Part shown: positions 8,398 to 17,439 of the stretch, piece by piece | How positions within the stretch are numbered: the first letter of the stretch is position 1 | Layout of the letters: the number at the start of each line of letters is the position of its first letter | Assembly (NCBI GenBank): GCA_019351995.1 | Contig: JABBOD010000001.1 | Location: 42,120 to 106,119 of the forward strand | From: Acidobacteriota bacterium | GTDB taxonomy: Bacteria; Actinomycetota; Actinomycetes; Actinomycetales; Microbacteriaceae | DNA length: 64,000 nt | Direction: 5' to 3' | Notes under the pieces: model-generated | Database searches by the model: none | Told to the model about the DNA's origin: nothing | Seen by the model: only the letters and a program-made list of their open reading frames with translations | Program-made: the position numbers and the translations under genes

Positions 8398-9507
8398 TCA
8401 GCCGGCGTAACTGCCGACCAGTCTCACCGCGCCGCCGTTGACTCCCTTGGCGCCCTGCTCGAAGCCGGCGAGGTCCCGCGGGCCGACGGTCACTTGTCCC
8501 GCAACCCATGCGGGAATGCCATCGGTCGCCAGCTTCGTGATGAGCGCGTCGACCGACCGTGGCGTCGCAACCACGAACATCCCGATGCCGAGGTTCCAGG
8601 TGCCCTCGGCGCTCTCCAGCGTGGAGCCGGCGAGATCGCTCAGCACCCGGAAGACGGGCGGCGGCGACCAGCTGGTGCGTTCGAGTTCGGCCCACGAGCC
8701 GAGCGGCAGCACCCGCGCGAGGTTGGCCGCGATCCCCCCGCCGGTGACGTGGCTGATCGCGTGGATGCCCGTCCCGGTCGCGGGGTCGGCCAGCGCCCGC
8801 AGCAACGGAGCCGTGTAGAGGCGGGTCGGCTCCAGCAGCACCTCGCCGACGACGCCGCCGAACTCGTTCGAGCGGTCGGCATAGCCGATGCCCCGCTGGC
8901 CGAGGATGTGGCGCACCAGCGAGTAGCCGTTGCTGTGCAGTCCGCTGGAACCGAGCGCGATGATCACGTCACCGTCGGCCACGCGCTCCGCGCCGAGCAC
9001 GGCATCCGCCTCGACCGCGCCGACGGCTGCACCGGCGACGTCGTAGTCGTCGGGACCGAGGAGGCCCGGATGCTCGGCCGTCTCACCGCCGACGAGCGCC
9101 GTGCGCGTTTCGGCGCAGGCCCGCGCGATCCCAGCGACGATGTCGGCGATGCGCTCCGGCACCACCTTGCCGCAGGCGATGTAGTCGGTCATGAACAGCG
9201 GCTTCGCGCCGACCACCACGATGTCATCGACCACCATGCCCACCAGGTCCTGACCGATGGTGTCGTGCTTGTCGAGCGCTTGCGCGATCGCGACCTTGGT
9301 GCCGACGCCATCCGTACTGGTGGCCAGCAGAGGACGGTGGAAGTTCTTCAGAAACGAGACGTCGTACAGCCCGGCGAACCCGCCGACGCCGCCGAGCACC
9401 TCGGGGCCGTGGGTTTTGGCGACCGCCGACTTCATCAGCTCGACGGCCAGATCGCCCGCCGCGGTGTCGACGCCGGCTTCGGCATAACGGTTGGGCTCGG
9501 TGCTCAC
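8398..9507 (-). CDS. purM: Phosphoribosylformylglycinamidine cyclo-ligase (AIR synthetase)
   Basis: PurM converts FGAM to AIR with ATP in step five of purine synthesis. The 369-residue sequence shows the family blocks YAEAGVDTAAGDLAVE at the start, TSTDGVGTKVAIAQ, DDIVVVGAKPLFMTDY, GGETAEHPG, GLHSNGYSLVR and HVTGGGIAANL. Homologues begin at the VSTEPNRYAEAGVD segment, so GTG 9507 is chosen over an upstream ATG in frame. TACCCT ends exactly 6 bases before this GTG and there is no good ribosome binding site, which suggests a leaderless message. The stretch from the -10 box into the start codon is almost identical to that of purD at 16138. The TetR gene upstream ends 20 bases away. Confidence 0.96.
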   Translation of the reverse strand: MSTEPNRYAEAGVDTAAGDLAVELMKSAVAKTHGPEVLGGVGGFAGLYDVSFLKNFHRPLLATSTDGVGTKVAIAQALDKHDTIGQDLVGMVVDDIVVVGAKPLFMTDYIACGKVVPERIADIVAGIARACAETRTALVGGETAEHPGLLGPDDYDVAGAAVGAVEADAVLGAERVADGDVIIALGSSGLHSNGYSLVRHILGQRGIGYADRSNEFGGVVGEVLLEPTRLYTAPLLRALADPATGTGIHAISHVTGGGIAANLARVLPLGSWAELERTSWSPPPVFRVLSDLAGSTLESAEGTWNLGIGMFVVATPRSVDALITKLATDGIPAWVAGQVTVGPRDLAGFEQGAKGVNGGAVRLVGSYAG

Positions 9508-9527
9508 CCGCCCAGGGTACCGGCGCG

Positions 9528-10220
9528 CTAGCCTCGCCGCGTGTACCCCGGACCCGACGGGCGCTCCGTGGTCGTGGCTTTGGTCGGAGGGGCCGTGGCG
9601 GCGCCGCGGAGCCCGCACGCCGGCAGGATCACCCCGTCGATGATCGAGAGCACGAACTCCCGATCGACGGGCAGGCCCAGCATCAGCGTCCGGTGGGTCG
9701 CCATGGCGCCGCCGACGTGGGACAGCAGCTCGACGTCGACATCGGCGGGGATCTCGCCGCGCTCGATCGCACGCCGCAAGAAGATGCTGTTGACCTTGAC
9801 CCGAGGGCCGACGATCGCGGCACGTGCTGCGTCGGCGAGCTCCGGCTGGCGCGTCATCAGCGACACCAAGCCGGCCATGACCTTCAGCTTCTTCGCGCCG
9901 TCCTCGATCGAGTGCGGCTTGATCATCGCCACCAGGTCGCCGCGCAGGGTGCCCGTGTCGGGGAGCTTGTTGAAGTCGATGTCAGCCGACTTCATGCACG
10001 CGACGGCGTCGATGACGAGTTCGCCCTTCGACGCCCAGCGCCGGTAGACGGTCGCTTTGCCGGCCTTCGCCCGAGCCGCGACCATGTCGATGGTCATGCC
10101 GTCATAGCCGGTCTCGGCGAGAACCTCGAGCGTGGCGTCGAGAATCTCAGGATCGCGCGTGAGATCACGTTTACGTCCGAGCTTCGGAGTGGTGGCGTCA
10201 ACCAGCGTCATCGCGGCCAT
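9528..10220 (-). CDS. TetR-family regulator of the adjacent exporter
   Basis: A 230-residue TetR protein. The helix-turn-helix (MTIDMVAARAKAGKATVYRRW) is at about residues 42-62, followed by a C-terminal domain of the TetR_C type with IIDGVILPACGLR near the end. ATG 10220 and ATG 10211 are both possible; GAGAGGG lies 3 bases before the first and 12 before the second, and longer starts to 10325 would run into the divergent promoter. It is transcribed away from the MFS exporter gene at 10310 and most likely represses it from the sites at 10262-10290. Confidence 0.88.
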   Translation of the reverse strand: MAAMTLVDATTPKLGRKRDLTRDPEILDATLEVLAETGYDGMTIDMVAARAKAGKATVYRRWASKGELVIDAVACMKSADIDFNKLPDTGTLRGDLVAMIKPHSIEDGAKKLKVMAGLVSLMTRQPELADAARAAIVGPRVKVNSIFLRRAIERGEIPADVDVELLSHVGGAMATHRTLMLGLPVDREFVLSIIDGVILPACGLRGAATAPPTKATTTERPSGPGYTRRG

Positions 10221-10261
10221 CGTCCCTCTCTGTGTCACATGCGATGATACTCGCCGGTTCA

Positions 10262-10290
10262 GGAACTGTTCATTTCCGAAACTGATCAGT
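10262..10290. promoter_or_regulatory. Tandem candidate TetR operators
   Basis: GAACTGTTC (10263-10271) and ACTGATCAGT (10281-10290) are both perfect small palindromes. The wider 17-base stretches starting at 10262 and 10278 match each other at 13 positions. They sit immediately upstream of the exporter -10 box and between the divergent regulator and exporter genes. Confidence 0.6.
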
Positions 10291-10296
10291 ACCGCA

Positions 10297-10302
10297 TATA
10301 GT
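10297..10302 (+). promoter_or_regulatory. -10 box of the MFS exporter gene (leaderless start)
   Basis: TATAGT lies 7 bases before the ATG of the exporter. The bases between are pyrimidine-rich and contain no ribosome binding site, so transcription probably begins at or next to the start codon. Confidence 0.5.
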
Positions 10303-10309
10303 CTCCTCC

Positions 10310-11827
10310 ATGTCTTCGAATGCACCCGTCGCCGCCCCGGTCTCCTCGCGCCGCTGGTGGACCCTCGCCGTCGTCGCGCTCGCCCAGCTCATGGTGGTGC
10401 TCGATTCGACCGTCGTGAACATCGCCCTCCCCTCCGCCCAGGCCGACCTCGGCTTCAGCAACGGCGACCGGCAGTGGATCATCACCGCGTACTCGCTCGC
10501 CTTCGGCAGCCTCCTGCTGCTGGGTGGGCGCATCTCCGACCTGATCGGTCGCAAGCGCGCGTTCATCATCGGTCTGATCGGATTCGCGGCCGCCTCCGCA
10601 CTCGGCGGCCTGGCGGGCAGCTTCGGTCTCCTTGTGGGCGCTCGCGCACTGCAGGGCGCATTCGGCGCGCTGCTCGCCCCGACCGCGCTCGCCGTGCTCA
10701 CCACGACCTTCACCATCCCGAAGGAGCGCGCTCGCGCGTTCGGCATCTTCGGCGCTCTCGCCGGCGGGGGCGGCGCGATCGGACTGCTGCTCGGCGGCTA
10801 TCTCACCCAGGACGTCGGCTGGCGCTGGAACCTCTACATCAACGACGTGATCGCGATCATCGCGGTGATCGGCGCCGTATTCCTGGTGCCGACGATCGCC
10901 CGCAGTGGACCGCGGCCGAAACTCGACATCCCCGGCACGATCCTGGTCTCCGGTGCACTGTTCGCGCTGGTCTACGGCTTCTCGAACGCCGAGACCGACA
11001 GCTGGGGCTCGCCGCTTACCTGGGGGATGCTGACCGCATCCGGCGTCCTGCTGATCGCGTTCGTGCTCTGGCAGCGCCGCGCGGCGCACCCGCTGCTGCC
11101 GCTGTCCGTCGTTCTCGACCGAAACCGCGGAGCGGCGTACGCGTCGATCCTGATCGCGGGCGCCGGCATGTTCGGCATCTTCCTGTTCGTGACCTACTAC
11201 CTGCAGGTCTCCCTGAAGTTCACGCCGATCAACACCGGACTCGCCTTCCTTCCGATGATCGGGATGCTGGTGCTCGCCGCCCAGCTCGGGACCAACCTCT
11301 TCGTTCCGCGCTTCGGGCCGAAGATCCTGGTGCCCATCGGCATGAGTCTCGGGGTCATCGGGATGCTGATGCTCACCCGCCTCGACCTGAGCAGCAGCTA
11401 CGCAGCCAACGTGCTGCCCGCGCTGATGGTGCTCGGATTCGCGATGGGCACGATCATGCCCGCCTCGATGCAGACCGCCACCCTCGGGGTCGACCGCCAC
11501 TTCGCCGGCGTCGCCTCCGCGATGGTCAACACCAGCCAGCAGGTCGGCGGTTCCGTGGGAACGGCTCTGCTCAACACGCTGGCGGCGACAGCGGCGACGG
11601 ACTACGTTGCCGCACACCTGCCACCGACTGCCACGGTCGCGGCCGAAGCCGCCGTTCACGGCTATGCCGCCGCGTACGGCTGGGGTGCCGGGTTCTTCGC
11701 GCTCGGCGCGGTCGTCTCCGTCCTGCTGTTCCGCCGCCGAGGCCACGGCCTCTCGCTCTCACACACGGCGGCTCCGGCCGTTGCGACAGCCGCAGTCGCA
11801 GAGAGCGAGCCCGTCGTCGCACACTGA
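10310..11827 (+). CDS. DHA2-family MFS drug exporter (EmrB/QacA type)
   Basis: A 505-residue membrane protein with 14 predicted helices. Helix 1 holds ALAQLMVVLDSTVVNIALP, the DHA2 motif with the conserved Asp; GGRISDLIGRKRAFIIG is MFS motif A; and GALAGGGGAIGLLLGGYLTQ is the antiporter motif C. Members export drugs and toxic compounds in exchange for protons. It is divergent from a TetR repressor with operators in the gap, the usual arrangement for an inducible efflux pump. A C-terminal tail of about 30 residues is rich in Ala and Val. Confidence 0.92.
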   Translation: MSSNAPVAAPVSSRRWWTLAVVALAQLMVVLDSTVVNIALPSAQADLGFSNGDRQWIITAYSLAFGSLLLLGGRISDLIGRKRAFIIGLIGFAAASALGGLAGSFGLLVGARALQGAFGALLAPTALAVLTTTFTIPKERARAFGIFGALAGGGGAIGLLLGGYLTQDVGWRWNLYINDVIAIIAVIGAVFLVPTIARSGPRPKLDIPGTILVSGALFALVYGFSNAETDSWGSPLTWGMLTASGVLLIAFVLWQRRAAHPLLPLSVVLDRNRGAAYASILIAGAGMFGIFLFVTYYLQVSLKFTPINTGLAFLPMIGMLVLAAQLGTNLFVPRFGPKILVPIGMSLGVIGMLMLTRLDLSSSYAANVLPALMVLGFAMGTIMPASMQTATLGVDRHFAGVASAMVNTSQQVGGSVGTALLNTLAATAATDYVAAHLPPTATVAAEAAVHGYAAAYGWGAGFFALGAVVSVLLFRRRGHGLSLSHTAAPAVATAAVAESEPVVAH

Positions 11828-11873
11828 GTCGGCCGCCCGCAGCGGCGACGGCCAACGCGTGAGAGACTGGGGC

Positions 11874-11890
11874 GTACCCGCTCCGGGTAC
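11874..11890. promoter_or_regulatory. Inverted repeat in the purF leader
   Basis: GTACCCG and CGGGTAC face each other around CTC, a perfect 7-bp inverted repeat 33 bases before the purF start. It could be an operator or a small leader hairpin. Confidence 0.4.
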
Positions 11891-11922
11891 ACGACTTCGA
11901 GCATCCGGGAGCCATCCGCCTC

Positions 11923-13380
11923 ATGTGCGGCATCGTCGGCATCGTCTCATCGAGTCCCGTCAACCAGCAGGTCTATGACGCACTCGCACTTCTTCAGCAC
12001 CGTGGCCAGGACTCGACGGGGATCGCGACCTCCGACGGCAGCATCATCCACATGCAGAAAGCCAAGGGTCAGGTGCGCGAGGCGTACCGCACTCGCGACA
12101 TGCGCAGCCTGCTCGGCACCATGGGCCTCGGCCACGTGCGCTACGCCACGCGCGGAGACGCGAACAAGGAGCAGGAGGCCCAGCCCTTCTACGTGAACGC
12201 GCCGTACGGCATCGTGCTCGTGCACAACGGCAACCTGACGAACACGCGTGAGCTCACCGAAGAGCTGTTCCACATCGACCGCCGACACCTGAACACGAAC
12301 TCGGACACCGAGCTGCTCGTCAACGTGCTCGCCCACGAGTTGCAGGCCCAGGTGCGCGGCACCGACCTCGACCCCGACCAGGTGTTCGACGCGATCTCGA
12401 CGCTCCACGAACGGGTCGAGGGCTCGTACGCGGCGATCGCCCTGATCGCGGGGGAGGGGCTGCTGGCGTTCCGCGACCCGTTCGGCATCCGTCCCCTGAT
12501 CTTGGGAAAGCGGACGAGTGGGCTGGTAGGCACCGAGTGGGTGGTCGCGAGCGAATCGCTCGTGCTCGAAAGCGGCGGCTACGAGGTGGTACGGGATGTC
12601 GCCCCGGGTGAGGCCATCTTCATCACCAGGGGCGGTGAGATGTTCTCGCGGCAGTGCGCGAAGAACCCGGTGCTCGTGCCGTGTTCGTTCGAATACGTCT
12701 ACCTGGCCAGGCCGGACTCGATCATGAACGGGATCTCGGTCTACGACGCGCGCCTGCGCCTCGGCGACCGACTGGCCGACACGATCGCCAAATACACCCC
12801 GTCCGGCGCGATCGACGTGGTCATGCCGATCCCGGACTCCTCGCGCCCCGCGGCGATGCAGGTCGCGCAGAAGCTCGGCATCGAGTACCGCGAGGGCTTC
12901 TACAAGAACCGCTACGTCGGACGAACCTTCATCATGCCCGGTCAGGAGCAGCGCACCCGCAGCGTGAAGCAGAAGCTGAACGCGATGGGCTCCGAGTTCC
13001 GCGGCAAGAACGTGCTCATCGTCGATGACTCGATCGTGCGCGGCACCACCTCCCGGGAGATCGTCGATATGGCCCGTCAGGCGGGCGCGAACTCGGTCAC
13101 CTTCACCTCGGCGGCTCCGCCGGTGCGCTTCCCCCACGTCTACGGCATCAACATGCCGAGCCGGGCGGAGTTGGTTGCGTCCGGCCGCAAGATCCCCGAC
13201 ATCGCGACCGAGCTCGGCGCCGACTACCTGATCTACCAGGAGGTCGCCGACATGGAGGCCGCCATCCTCGAGGGCTCCCCCATCGAGCGGCTCGAGATGA
13301 GCTGCTTCACCGGCGACTACGTGACCGGGACGGTCACGCCCGAGTACCTGGCCTGGGTCGAGGCGAACCAGCTCAGCTAG
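11923..13380 (+). CDS. purF: Amidophosphoribosyltransferase
   Basis: PurF makes phosphoribosylamine from PRPP and glutamine, the first committed purine step. The 485-residue protein starts MCGIVGIV: Cys2 is the glutaminase nucleophile and is exposed by removal of Met, without the propeptide seen in some homologues. HRGQDSTGIAT, RYATRGD and HNGNLTN are glutaminase blocks; VLIVDDSIVRGTTSREIV is the PRPP-binding loop. GGGAG upstream supports the start. It follows the exporter gene by 95 bases and precedes the isochorismatase-like gene by 17, so the latter may be cotranscribed. Confidence 0.97.
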   Translation: MCGIVGIVSSSPVNQQVYDALALLQHRGQDSTGIATSDGSIIHMQKAKGQVREAYRTRDMRSLLGTMGLGHVRYATRGDANKEQEAQPFYVNAPYGIVLVHNGNLTNTRELTEELFHIDRRHLNTNSDTELLVNVLAHELQAQVRGTDLDPDQVFDAISTLHERVEGSYAAIALIAGEGLLAFRDPFGIRPLILGKRTSGLVGTEWVVASESLVLESGGYEVVRDVAPGEAIFITRGGEMFSRQCAKNPVLVPCSFEYVYLARPDSIMNGISVYDARLRLGDRLADTIAKYTPSGAIDVVMPIPDSSRPAAMQVAQKLGIEYREGFYKNRYVGRTFIMPGQEQRTRSVKQKLNAMGSEFRGKNVLIVDDSIVRGTTSREIVDMARQAGANSVTFTSAAPPVRFPHVYGINMPSRAELVASGRKIPDIATELGADYLIYQEVADMEAAILEGSPIERLEMSCFTGDYVTGTVTPEYLAWVEANQLS

Positions 13381-13397
13381 CTGTCAAGGAATCCGCC

Positions 13398-13961
13398 ATG
13401 CCGATCACCACGCTCGACCAGACCACCGCACTCATCGTCATCGACCTGCAGGCGGGCGTCGTCACTCTGCCCGTTGAGCCATCGCCCGCGAGCGTGATCG
13501 CTCGGACGGTCGAATTGCTGGAATCCTTCCGCCGGCACGGGCTTCCCGTCGTGCTCGTCAACGTGGATGCCGGAGCCCCCGGTCGCACAGAAGCGGGCGG
13601 CATCGGCGCTCTGGCGCGGCCCGACGGCTGGACCGAACTCGTGCCCGAGTTGGACGCGCGGCCGTCGGATCACCTCATCACGAAAAGGACCTGGGGCGCC
13701 TTCCAGGGCACAGGTCTGGCCGAGCTGCTTCGCGACAACGGGGTGACCCAGGTGGTCATCACGGGAATCGCGACCAGTGCGGGCGTCGAGTCGACGGCAC
13801 GACAGGCCCACGAGCACGGCTTCAACGTCACCCTGGCCACCGATGCGATGAGCGACCGCAACCCCGAGGCGCACGCGAACAGCATCCGGAACATCTTCCC
13901 CCGCCTCGGTGAGACCGGCACGACCGCCGAGATCCTCGCCGTGCTGGAGGCGACGCGCTGA
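13398..13961 (+). CDS. Isochorismatase-like hydrolase lacking the nucleophile cysteine
   Basis: A 187-residue protein of the isochorismatase-like alpha/beta/alpha fold. TALIVIDLQAGV carries the catalytic Asp and ITKRTWGAFQGT the Lys. The third active site segment reads GIATSAGVESTA, where cysteine hydrolases of this superfamily (nicotinamidases, carbamoylases) have Cys; here it is Gly, as in true isochorismatases. A subfamily with TSxGVESTA is common in bacteria but has no assigned substrate. AAGGAA precedes the ATG. It lies between purF and an MFS gene whose start is 2 bases after its stop. Confidence 0.85.
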   Translation: MPITTLDQTTALIVIDLQAGVVTLPVEPSPASVIARTVELLESFRRHGLPVVLVNVDAGAPGRTEAGGIGALARPDGWTELVPELDARPSDHLITKRTWGAFQGTGLAELLRDNGVTQVVITGIATSAGVESTARQAHEHGFNVTLATDAMSDRNPEAHANSIRNIFPRLGETGTTAEILAVLEATR

Positions 13962-13962
13962 G

Positions 13963-15351
13963 TTGACGGAGGCATCGACTTCCGATCCGCCGACGAAACC
14001 GTTCAGCGGGCGGTTCACGGCACCGCTGCTGCTCGGCAGCACGCTCAACCCGATCAACAGCTCGATGATCGCGACCGGACTCGTCGGCATCGGGGTCGAT
14101 CTGCATGCCGGGCCCGGTGCGACGGCGACCCTGATCTCGGTGCTGTACCTCTGCTCGGCGGTCGCGCAGCCGACAATGGGCAAGCTGTCGACCATCTTCG
14201 GGCCGCGTCGAGTCTTTCTGACGGGTGTCGGCATCCTGCTCGCCGCGGGGGCGATCGGCACGCTGGCACCCAGCTTCGGCTGGCTGCTGCTCTCACGGGC
14301 ACTGATCGGGATCGGCACGTCCGCGGCGTACCCGACCGCGATGGCGCTCGTGCGTCGCCGCGCCGACGAGGTCGGGGTCGGAGTTCCCAGCCGTGTGCTC
14401 GGCAACTTCTCGATCGCGGCGCAGATCAGCGCCGTCATCGGCCTCCCTCTCGGTGGTGTGCTCACCGGCGTCTTCGGCTGGCGCGCTCTCTTCTTCGTCA
14501 ACATCCCGGTCGCCATGCTGAGCATCGTGCTCACCTCGCTCGGCGTCGCGGCTGACGGCCCAATCGCCTTCTCGGGAGTGGGTGAGCTGCTCCGGCGCGT
14601 CGACATCCCGGGGATCGCGCTCTTCGCCGGGACCGTCGTCAGCCTGTTGCTGCTGCTGTCGAATCTGACGCACCCGACGTGGTGGCTCGTGCCGGTCGTG
14701 CTCGTGCTGGGCGTCGCCCTCGTGGTGTGGGAGCGCAGAAGTTCGAGTCCGCTGATCGACGTCAGGATGCTGGGTCGCAACCGTCCACTCCAACGCACGT
14801 ACATCCGACAGATCCTGGTGTCGCTCGCCACCTATTCGGTGCTGTACGGCATCAGTCAGTGGATGGAGCAGGGCAGGGGTCTTGACGCCTCGCAGGTCGG
14901 CCTGGTCCTGATCCCGACCTCGCTGGTCAGCATCGTCGTCGCGCGCATCGTGTCCGCGCGCGGCTGGGTGCGATGGCCGCTGCTGGTGTCCAGCCTGGCG
15001 CTGATGGCGGCGGCGCTGGTCACGGTGTCCGTGACGCACGAGTCGGGCATCCAGGTGCTCGTCGGTCTGACGATGCTGTTCGGTTTCACCGGCGGGCTCG
15101 CGGGGTTCGCCAACCAGGCGACCCTCTACGCGAATGCGGCCGCGGCCGAGATCGCGGTGGCCTCCGGCCTGTTCCGCACCGCTCTGTACCTCGGCGCGAT
15201 CTTCTCGGCCGGTCTCATCGGGATCGTGTTCGGTGCGAAGGCGACCGACCCGGGGCTCCACGCCCTCGGGTGGGTTCAGTTTGCCCTCGGCGTGGCTCTC
15301 GTGATGTTCGTGGCTTTCGACCGACAGATCCCGAACCGCGCGGCGAAGTAG
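13963..15351 (+). CDS. MFS transporter, EmrB/QacA-like
   Basis: A 462-residue membrane protein with about 14 hydrophobic segments. LNPINSSMIATGLVGIGVDL corresponds to the first helix, where DHA2 exporters normally have a conserved Asp; here it is Asn/Ser. GKLSTIFGPRRVFLTG is motif A and QISAVIGLPLGGVLTGVFGWR corresponds to motif C. Substrate unknown. The only in-frame start near the N-terminus is TTG 13963, preceded by GGAGG at 13946-13950 inside the previous gene. Coupling to the isochorismatase-like gene suggests the two act on one pathway. Confidence 0.82.
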   Translation: MTEASTSDPPTKPFSGRFTAPLLLGSTLNPINSSMIATGLVGIGVDLHAGPGATATLISVLYLCSAVAQPTMGKLSTIFGPRRVFLTGVGILLAAGAIGTLAPSFGWLLLSRALIGIGTSAAYPTAMALVRRRADEVGVGVPSRVLGNFSIAAQISAVIGLPLGGVLTGVFGWRALFFVNIPVAMLSIVLTSLGVAADGPIAFSGVGELLRRVDIPGIALFAGTVVSLLLLLSNLTHPTWWLVPVVLVLGVALVVWERRSSSPLIDVRMLGRNRPLQRTYIRQILVSLATYSVLYGISQWMEQGRGLDASQVGLVLIPTSLVSIVVARIVSARGWVRWPLLVSSLALMAAALVTVSVTHESGIQVLVGLTMLFGFTGGLAGFANQATLYANAAAAEIAVASGLFRTALYLGAIFSAGLIGIVFGAKATDPGLHALGWVQFALGVALVMFVAFDRQIPNRAAK

Positions 15352-15371
15352 TCGCGCCGCTCGCACGCTCT

Positions 15372-15398
15372 GGTTGTCAAGGACTGTCCTTGACAACC
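15372..15398. terminator. Perfect 12-bp hairpin between converging genes
   Basis: GGTTGTCAAGGA and its exact complement TCCTTGACAACC enclose the loop CTG. It lies 20 bases after the MFS stop and 18 bases before the end of the leftward membrane-protein gene. There is no T-tract, as is frequent for actinobacterial terminators; it can act on both strands. Confidence 0.7.
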
Positions 15399-15415
15399 GG
15401 AACACGGCGAACGGA

Positions 15416-15715
15416 TCAGGCTTCGGGGACGTCGACCCGCTCGAGCTTGGCGCTGACGGTGCGCGCGAGCCGGGTTGACCGGCGGTCGAGCAGCAGCCCG
15501 ACGAGGGCACCCAGCGCAAAACCTGCCGGCACCCCGAAGAGGCAGAAATAACCGTAGGTGGCGCCGAAACCGATCTTCGGATCAGCGGGCGCGAGCGAGG
15601 TGACGACCAGCGTGGCGATCGCACCCACGATCGCGCCCAGCAGCAGAAACACCCACAGTCGCGGTGCGCGCCGAAACCGCACCTCACTGGCGACGGGGGA
15701 TCCGGTCTCGCTCAC
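15416..15715 (-). CDS. Small two-helix membrane protein, function unknown
   Basis: A 99-residue protein with two hydrophobic segments (about residues 18-38, [21 protein letters not shown], and 50-72, [21 protein letters not shown]) and a basic C-terminal end. The chosen GTG start overlaps the stop of the sterol-carrier-like gene upstream by 4 bases. An ATG further upstream is in frame but lies inside that gene. The pair is probably one operon. No function can be assigned. Confidence 0.7.
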   Translation of the reverse strand: MSETGSPVASEVRFRRAPRLWVFLLLGAIVGAIATLVVTSLAPADPKIGFGATYGYFCLFGVPAGFALGALVGLLLDRRSTRLARTVSAKLERVDVPEA

Positions 15716-16092
15716 GAGTCCATTGTGCGCCACGCGAGGGGCAGAACCTCGCGCAGGTCCGCCCGCTGGCCGGATGCCGAGGCCCGCGCCGCTGAAACCG
15801 CATCCGGCCACGACAGCGAGCCGGTCGCGAGCGCGATCCATGTGGCGGCATCCATCTCGATCACGTTGGGTGGAGTTCCGCGGGTGTGGCGCGGTCCCTC
15901 GATCGCCTGAACCGCGCCCCACGGCGGGACGCGCACCTCGACGGTGTGGCCTTCGAAATCGGACGCGAGAACTTCGAGCAGGTAGCGCACCGCGAGTGCC
16001 ATCGTGTCGCGGTCATCCGCTCCGGCACCGGTGAGCACCGCGTCCACCGCGTCGGAGCCCGCGGCTGGCGCGATCTTGCGACGGACACTCAT
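15712..16092 (-). CDS. Sterol carrier family (SCP2-like) protein
   Basis: A 126-residue cytoplasmic protein resembling small actinobacterial proteins annotated as sterol carrier family. Recognisable parts are [18 protein letters not shown] near the start, [16 protein letters not shown], and the SCP2-like end [20 protein letters not shown]. It may bind a lipid or other hydrophobic ligand. It is divergent from purD, with 57 bases between the start codons, and coupled to the small membrane-protein gene. Family assignment is moderately sure; the ligand is unknown. Confidence 0.75.
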   Translation of the reverse strand: MSVRRKIAPAAGSDAVDAVLTGAGADDRDTMALAVRYLLEVLASDFEGHTVEVRVPPWGAVQAIEGPRHTRGTPPNVIEMDAATWIALATGSLSWPDAVSAARASASGQRADLREVLPLAWRTMDS

Positions 16093-16137
16093 ACGGCCAA
16101 CCGGCTTCGCGCGAACATGCGGTCACGCTACCGCCGG

Positions 16138-16143
16138 TAGCCT
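16138..16143 (+). promoter_or_regulatory. -10 box of purD (leaderless start)
   Basis: TAGCCT lies 6 bases before the GTG of purD. The 17 bases from the box into the start codon differ at one position from the equivalent stretch at purM (9523-9507, minus strand). Confidence 0.55.
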
Positions 16144-16149
16144 GGGCGG

Positions 16150-17439
16150 GTGAGAATCCTCGTGCTCGGTTCCGGCGCCCGTGAGCACGCGATCGTGGTG
16201 GCCCTGCTGCGCGAGAACGTCGGCCATGAGCTCATCGTCGCCCCTGGGAACGCGGGCATCGCGTCCGAGCGCCGCGTTGGCGGCACGGTGGAGACCGTCA
16301 CGCTCGACGCCTCGAACGGCAAGCTCGTCGCGCAGTACGCCGTCGAGAACGGGATCGACCTGGTTGTTGTCGGACCGGAGGCACCGCTCGTCGCCGGTGT
16401 CGCCGACGTCGTGCGGGCGAAAGGCATCCCGGTGTTCGGTCCCGGGAAAGCAGCCGCAGCGCTGGAGGGTTCGAAGGCATTCGCGAAACGCATCATGGAC
16501 GCCGCGAAGGTGCCGACCGGTCGCGCGCAGCGGGGAAAGACGGTGGAAGAGGTGGAGGCGGCGCTCGACGCACTCGGCGCCCCCTACGTGGTCAAGGCCG
16601 ACGGGCTCGCGGCCGGCAAGGGCGTTCTCGTGACGGACGACCGCGCCGCCGCCCTCGCGCACGCCGAGTTCTATCTGCAGCAGGGCGAGGTGCTCGTTGA
16701 GGAGTTCCTCGACGGCCAGGAGGTCTCGCTGTTCTTCATCGCCGACGGCCACGATGTCGTGCCGTTCAGCCCGGCACAGGACTACAAGCGGGCTGGCGAC
16801 GGCGACACCGGAGCGAACACGGGGGGCATGGGGGCATATTCCCCGCTTCCGTGGCTGAGCGACCGATGGGGTTCCGAGGCGAGTTTCGTCGATGAGATTC
16901 TCGACACCGTCGCCCTGCCGACCGTTCGAGCCCTTGAGGCCGAAGGCACTCCGTTCATCGGCTTGCTCTATTGCGGACTCATCGTCACCGCACACGGCGT
17001 GCGCGTGATCGAGTTCAACGCGCGCTTCGGCGACCCGGAGACCCAGGTCGTGCTGCCGCGGCTCGTGACACCGCTGTCTGAACTGCTGCTCGCGGCATCC
17101 ACTGCCACCCTGGGGCGGCTGCCGTACCCGCGCTTCTCCTCCGACGTTGCGGTCGTGATCGTGCTGGCCAGCGAGGGCTATCCCGACGCGCCGGTGACGG
17201 GCCGCGCGATCACCGGACTGAACGCGGCATCCGCGGTCACCGGGGTGACGGTGCTCCACGCCGCCACCACTCGAACCGCCGACGGCGGATACGTCTCCAC
17301 GGGCGGGCGCGTGCTCAGTGTCGTCGCGCAGGCCGCGAACTTCCGCGCGGCGCGCGCCGCCGCCTACGAGGCGATGGGGCTCATCCACTTGGACGGCTCT
17401 CACTACCGCACCGATATCGCAGAACGGGTCGCACGATGA
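16150..17439 (+). CDS. purD: Phosphoribosylamine-glycine ligase (GAR synthetase)
   Basis: PurD joins glycine to phosphoribosylamine with ATP, the second purine step. The 429-residue ATP-grasp enzyme starts [16 protein letters not shown], has [13 protein letters not shown], the ATP-grasp segment [13 protein letters not shown], the [23 protein letters not shown] block and the metal site [14 protein letters not shown] start follows TAGCCT by 6 bases with no ribosome binding site. Its stop overlaps the purC start by 4 bases. Confidence 0.97.
   Translation: MRILVLGSGAREHAIVVALLRENVGHELIVAPGNAGIASERRVGGTVETVTLDASNGKLVAQYAVENGIDLVVVGPEAPLVAGVADVVRAKGIPVFGPGKAAAALEGSKAFAKRIMDAAKVPTGRAQRGKTVEEVEAALDALGAPYVVKADGLAAGKGVLVTDDRAAALAHAEFYLQQGEVLVEEFLDGQEVSLFFIADGHDVVPFSPAQDYKRAGDGDTGANTGGMGAYSPLPWLSDRWGSEASFVDEILDTVALPTVRALEAEGTPFIGLLYCGLIVTAHGVRVIEFNARFGDPETQVVLPRLVTPLSELLLAASTATLGRLPYPRFSSDVAVVIVLASEGYPDAPVTGRAITGLNAASAVTGVTVLHAATTRTADGGYVSTGGRVLSVVAQAANFRAARAAAYEAMGLIHLDGSHYRTDIAERVAR

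Noticed and set aside
9541-10047. Plus-strand gene starting GTG 9541, 7 bases after TAGCCT
   Set aside because: The start resembles the leaderless pattern, but the frame is antisense to the TetR gene and its product has no recognisable fold.
13381-13397. Possible attachment or repeat site containing CTGTCAAGGA
   Set aside because: It shares ten bases with the hairpin at 15372 but the match is short and part of a ribosome binding region.
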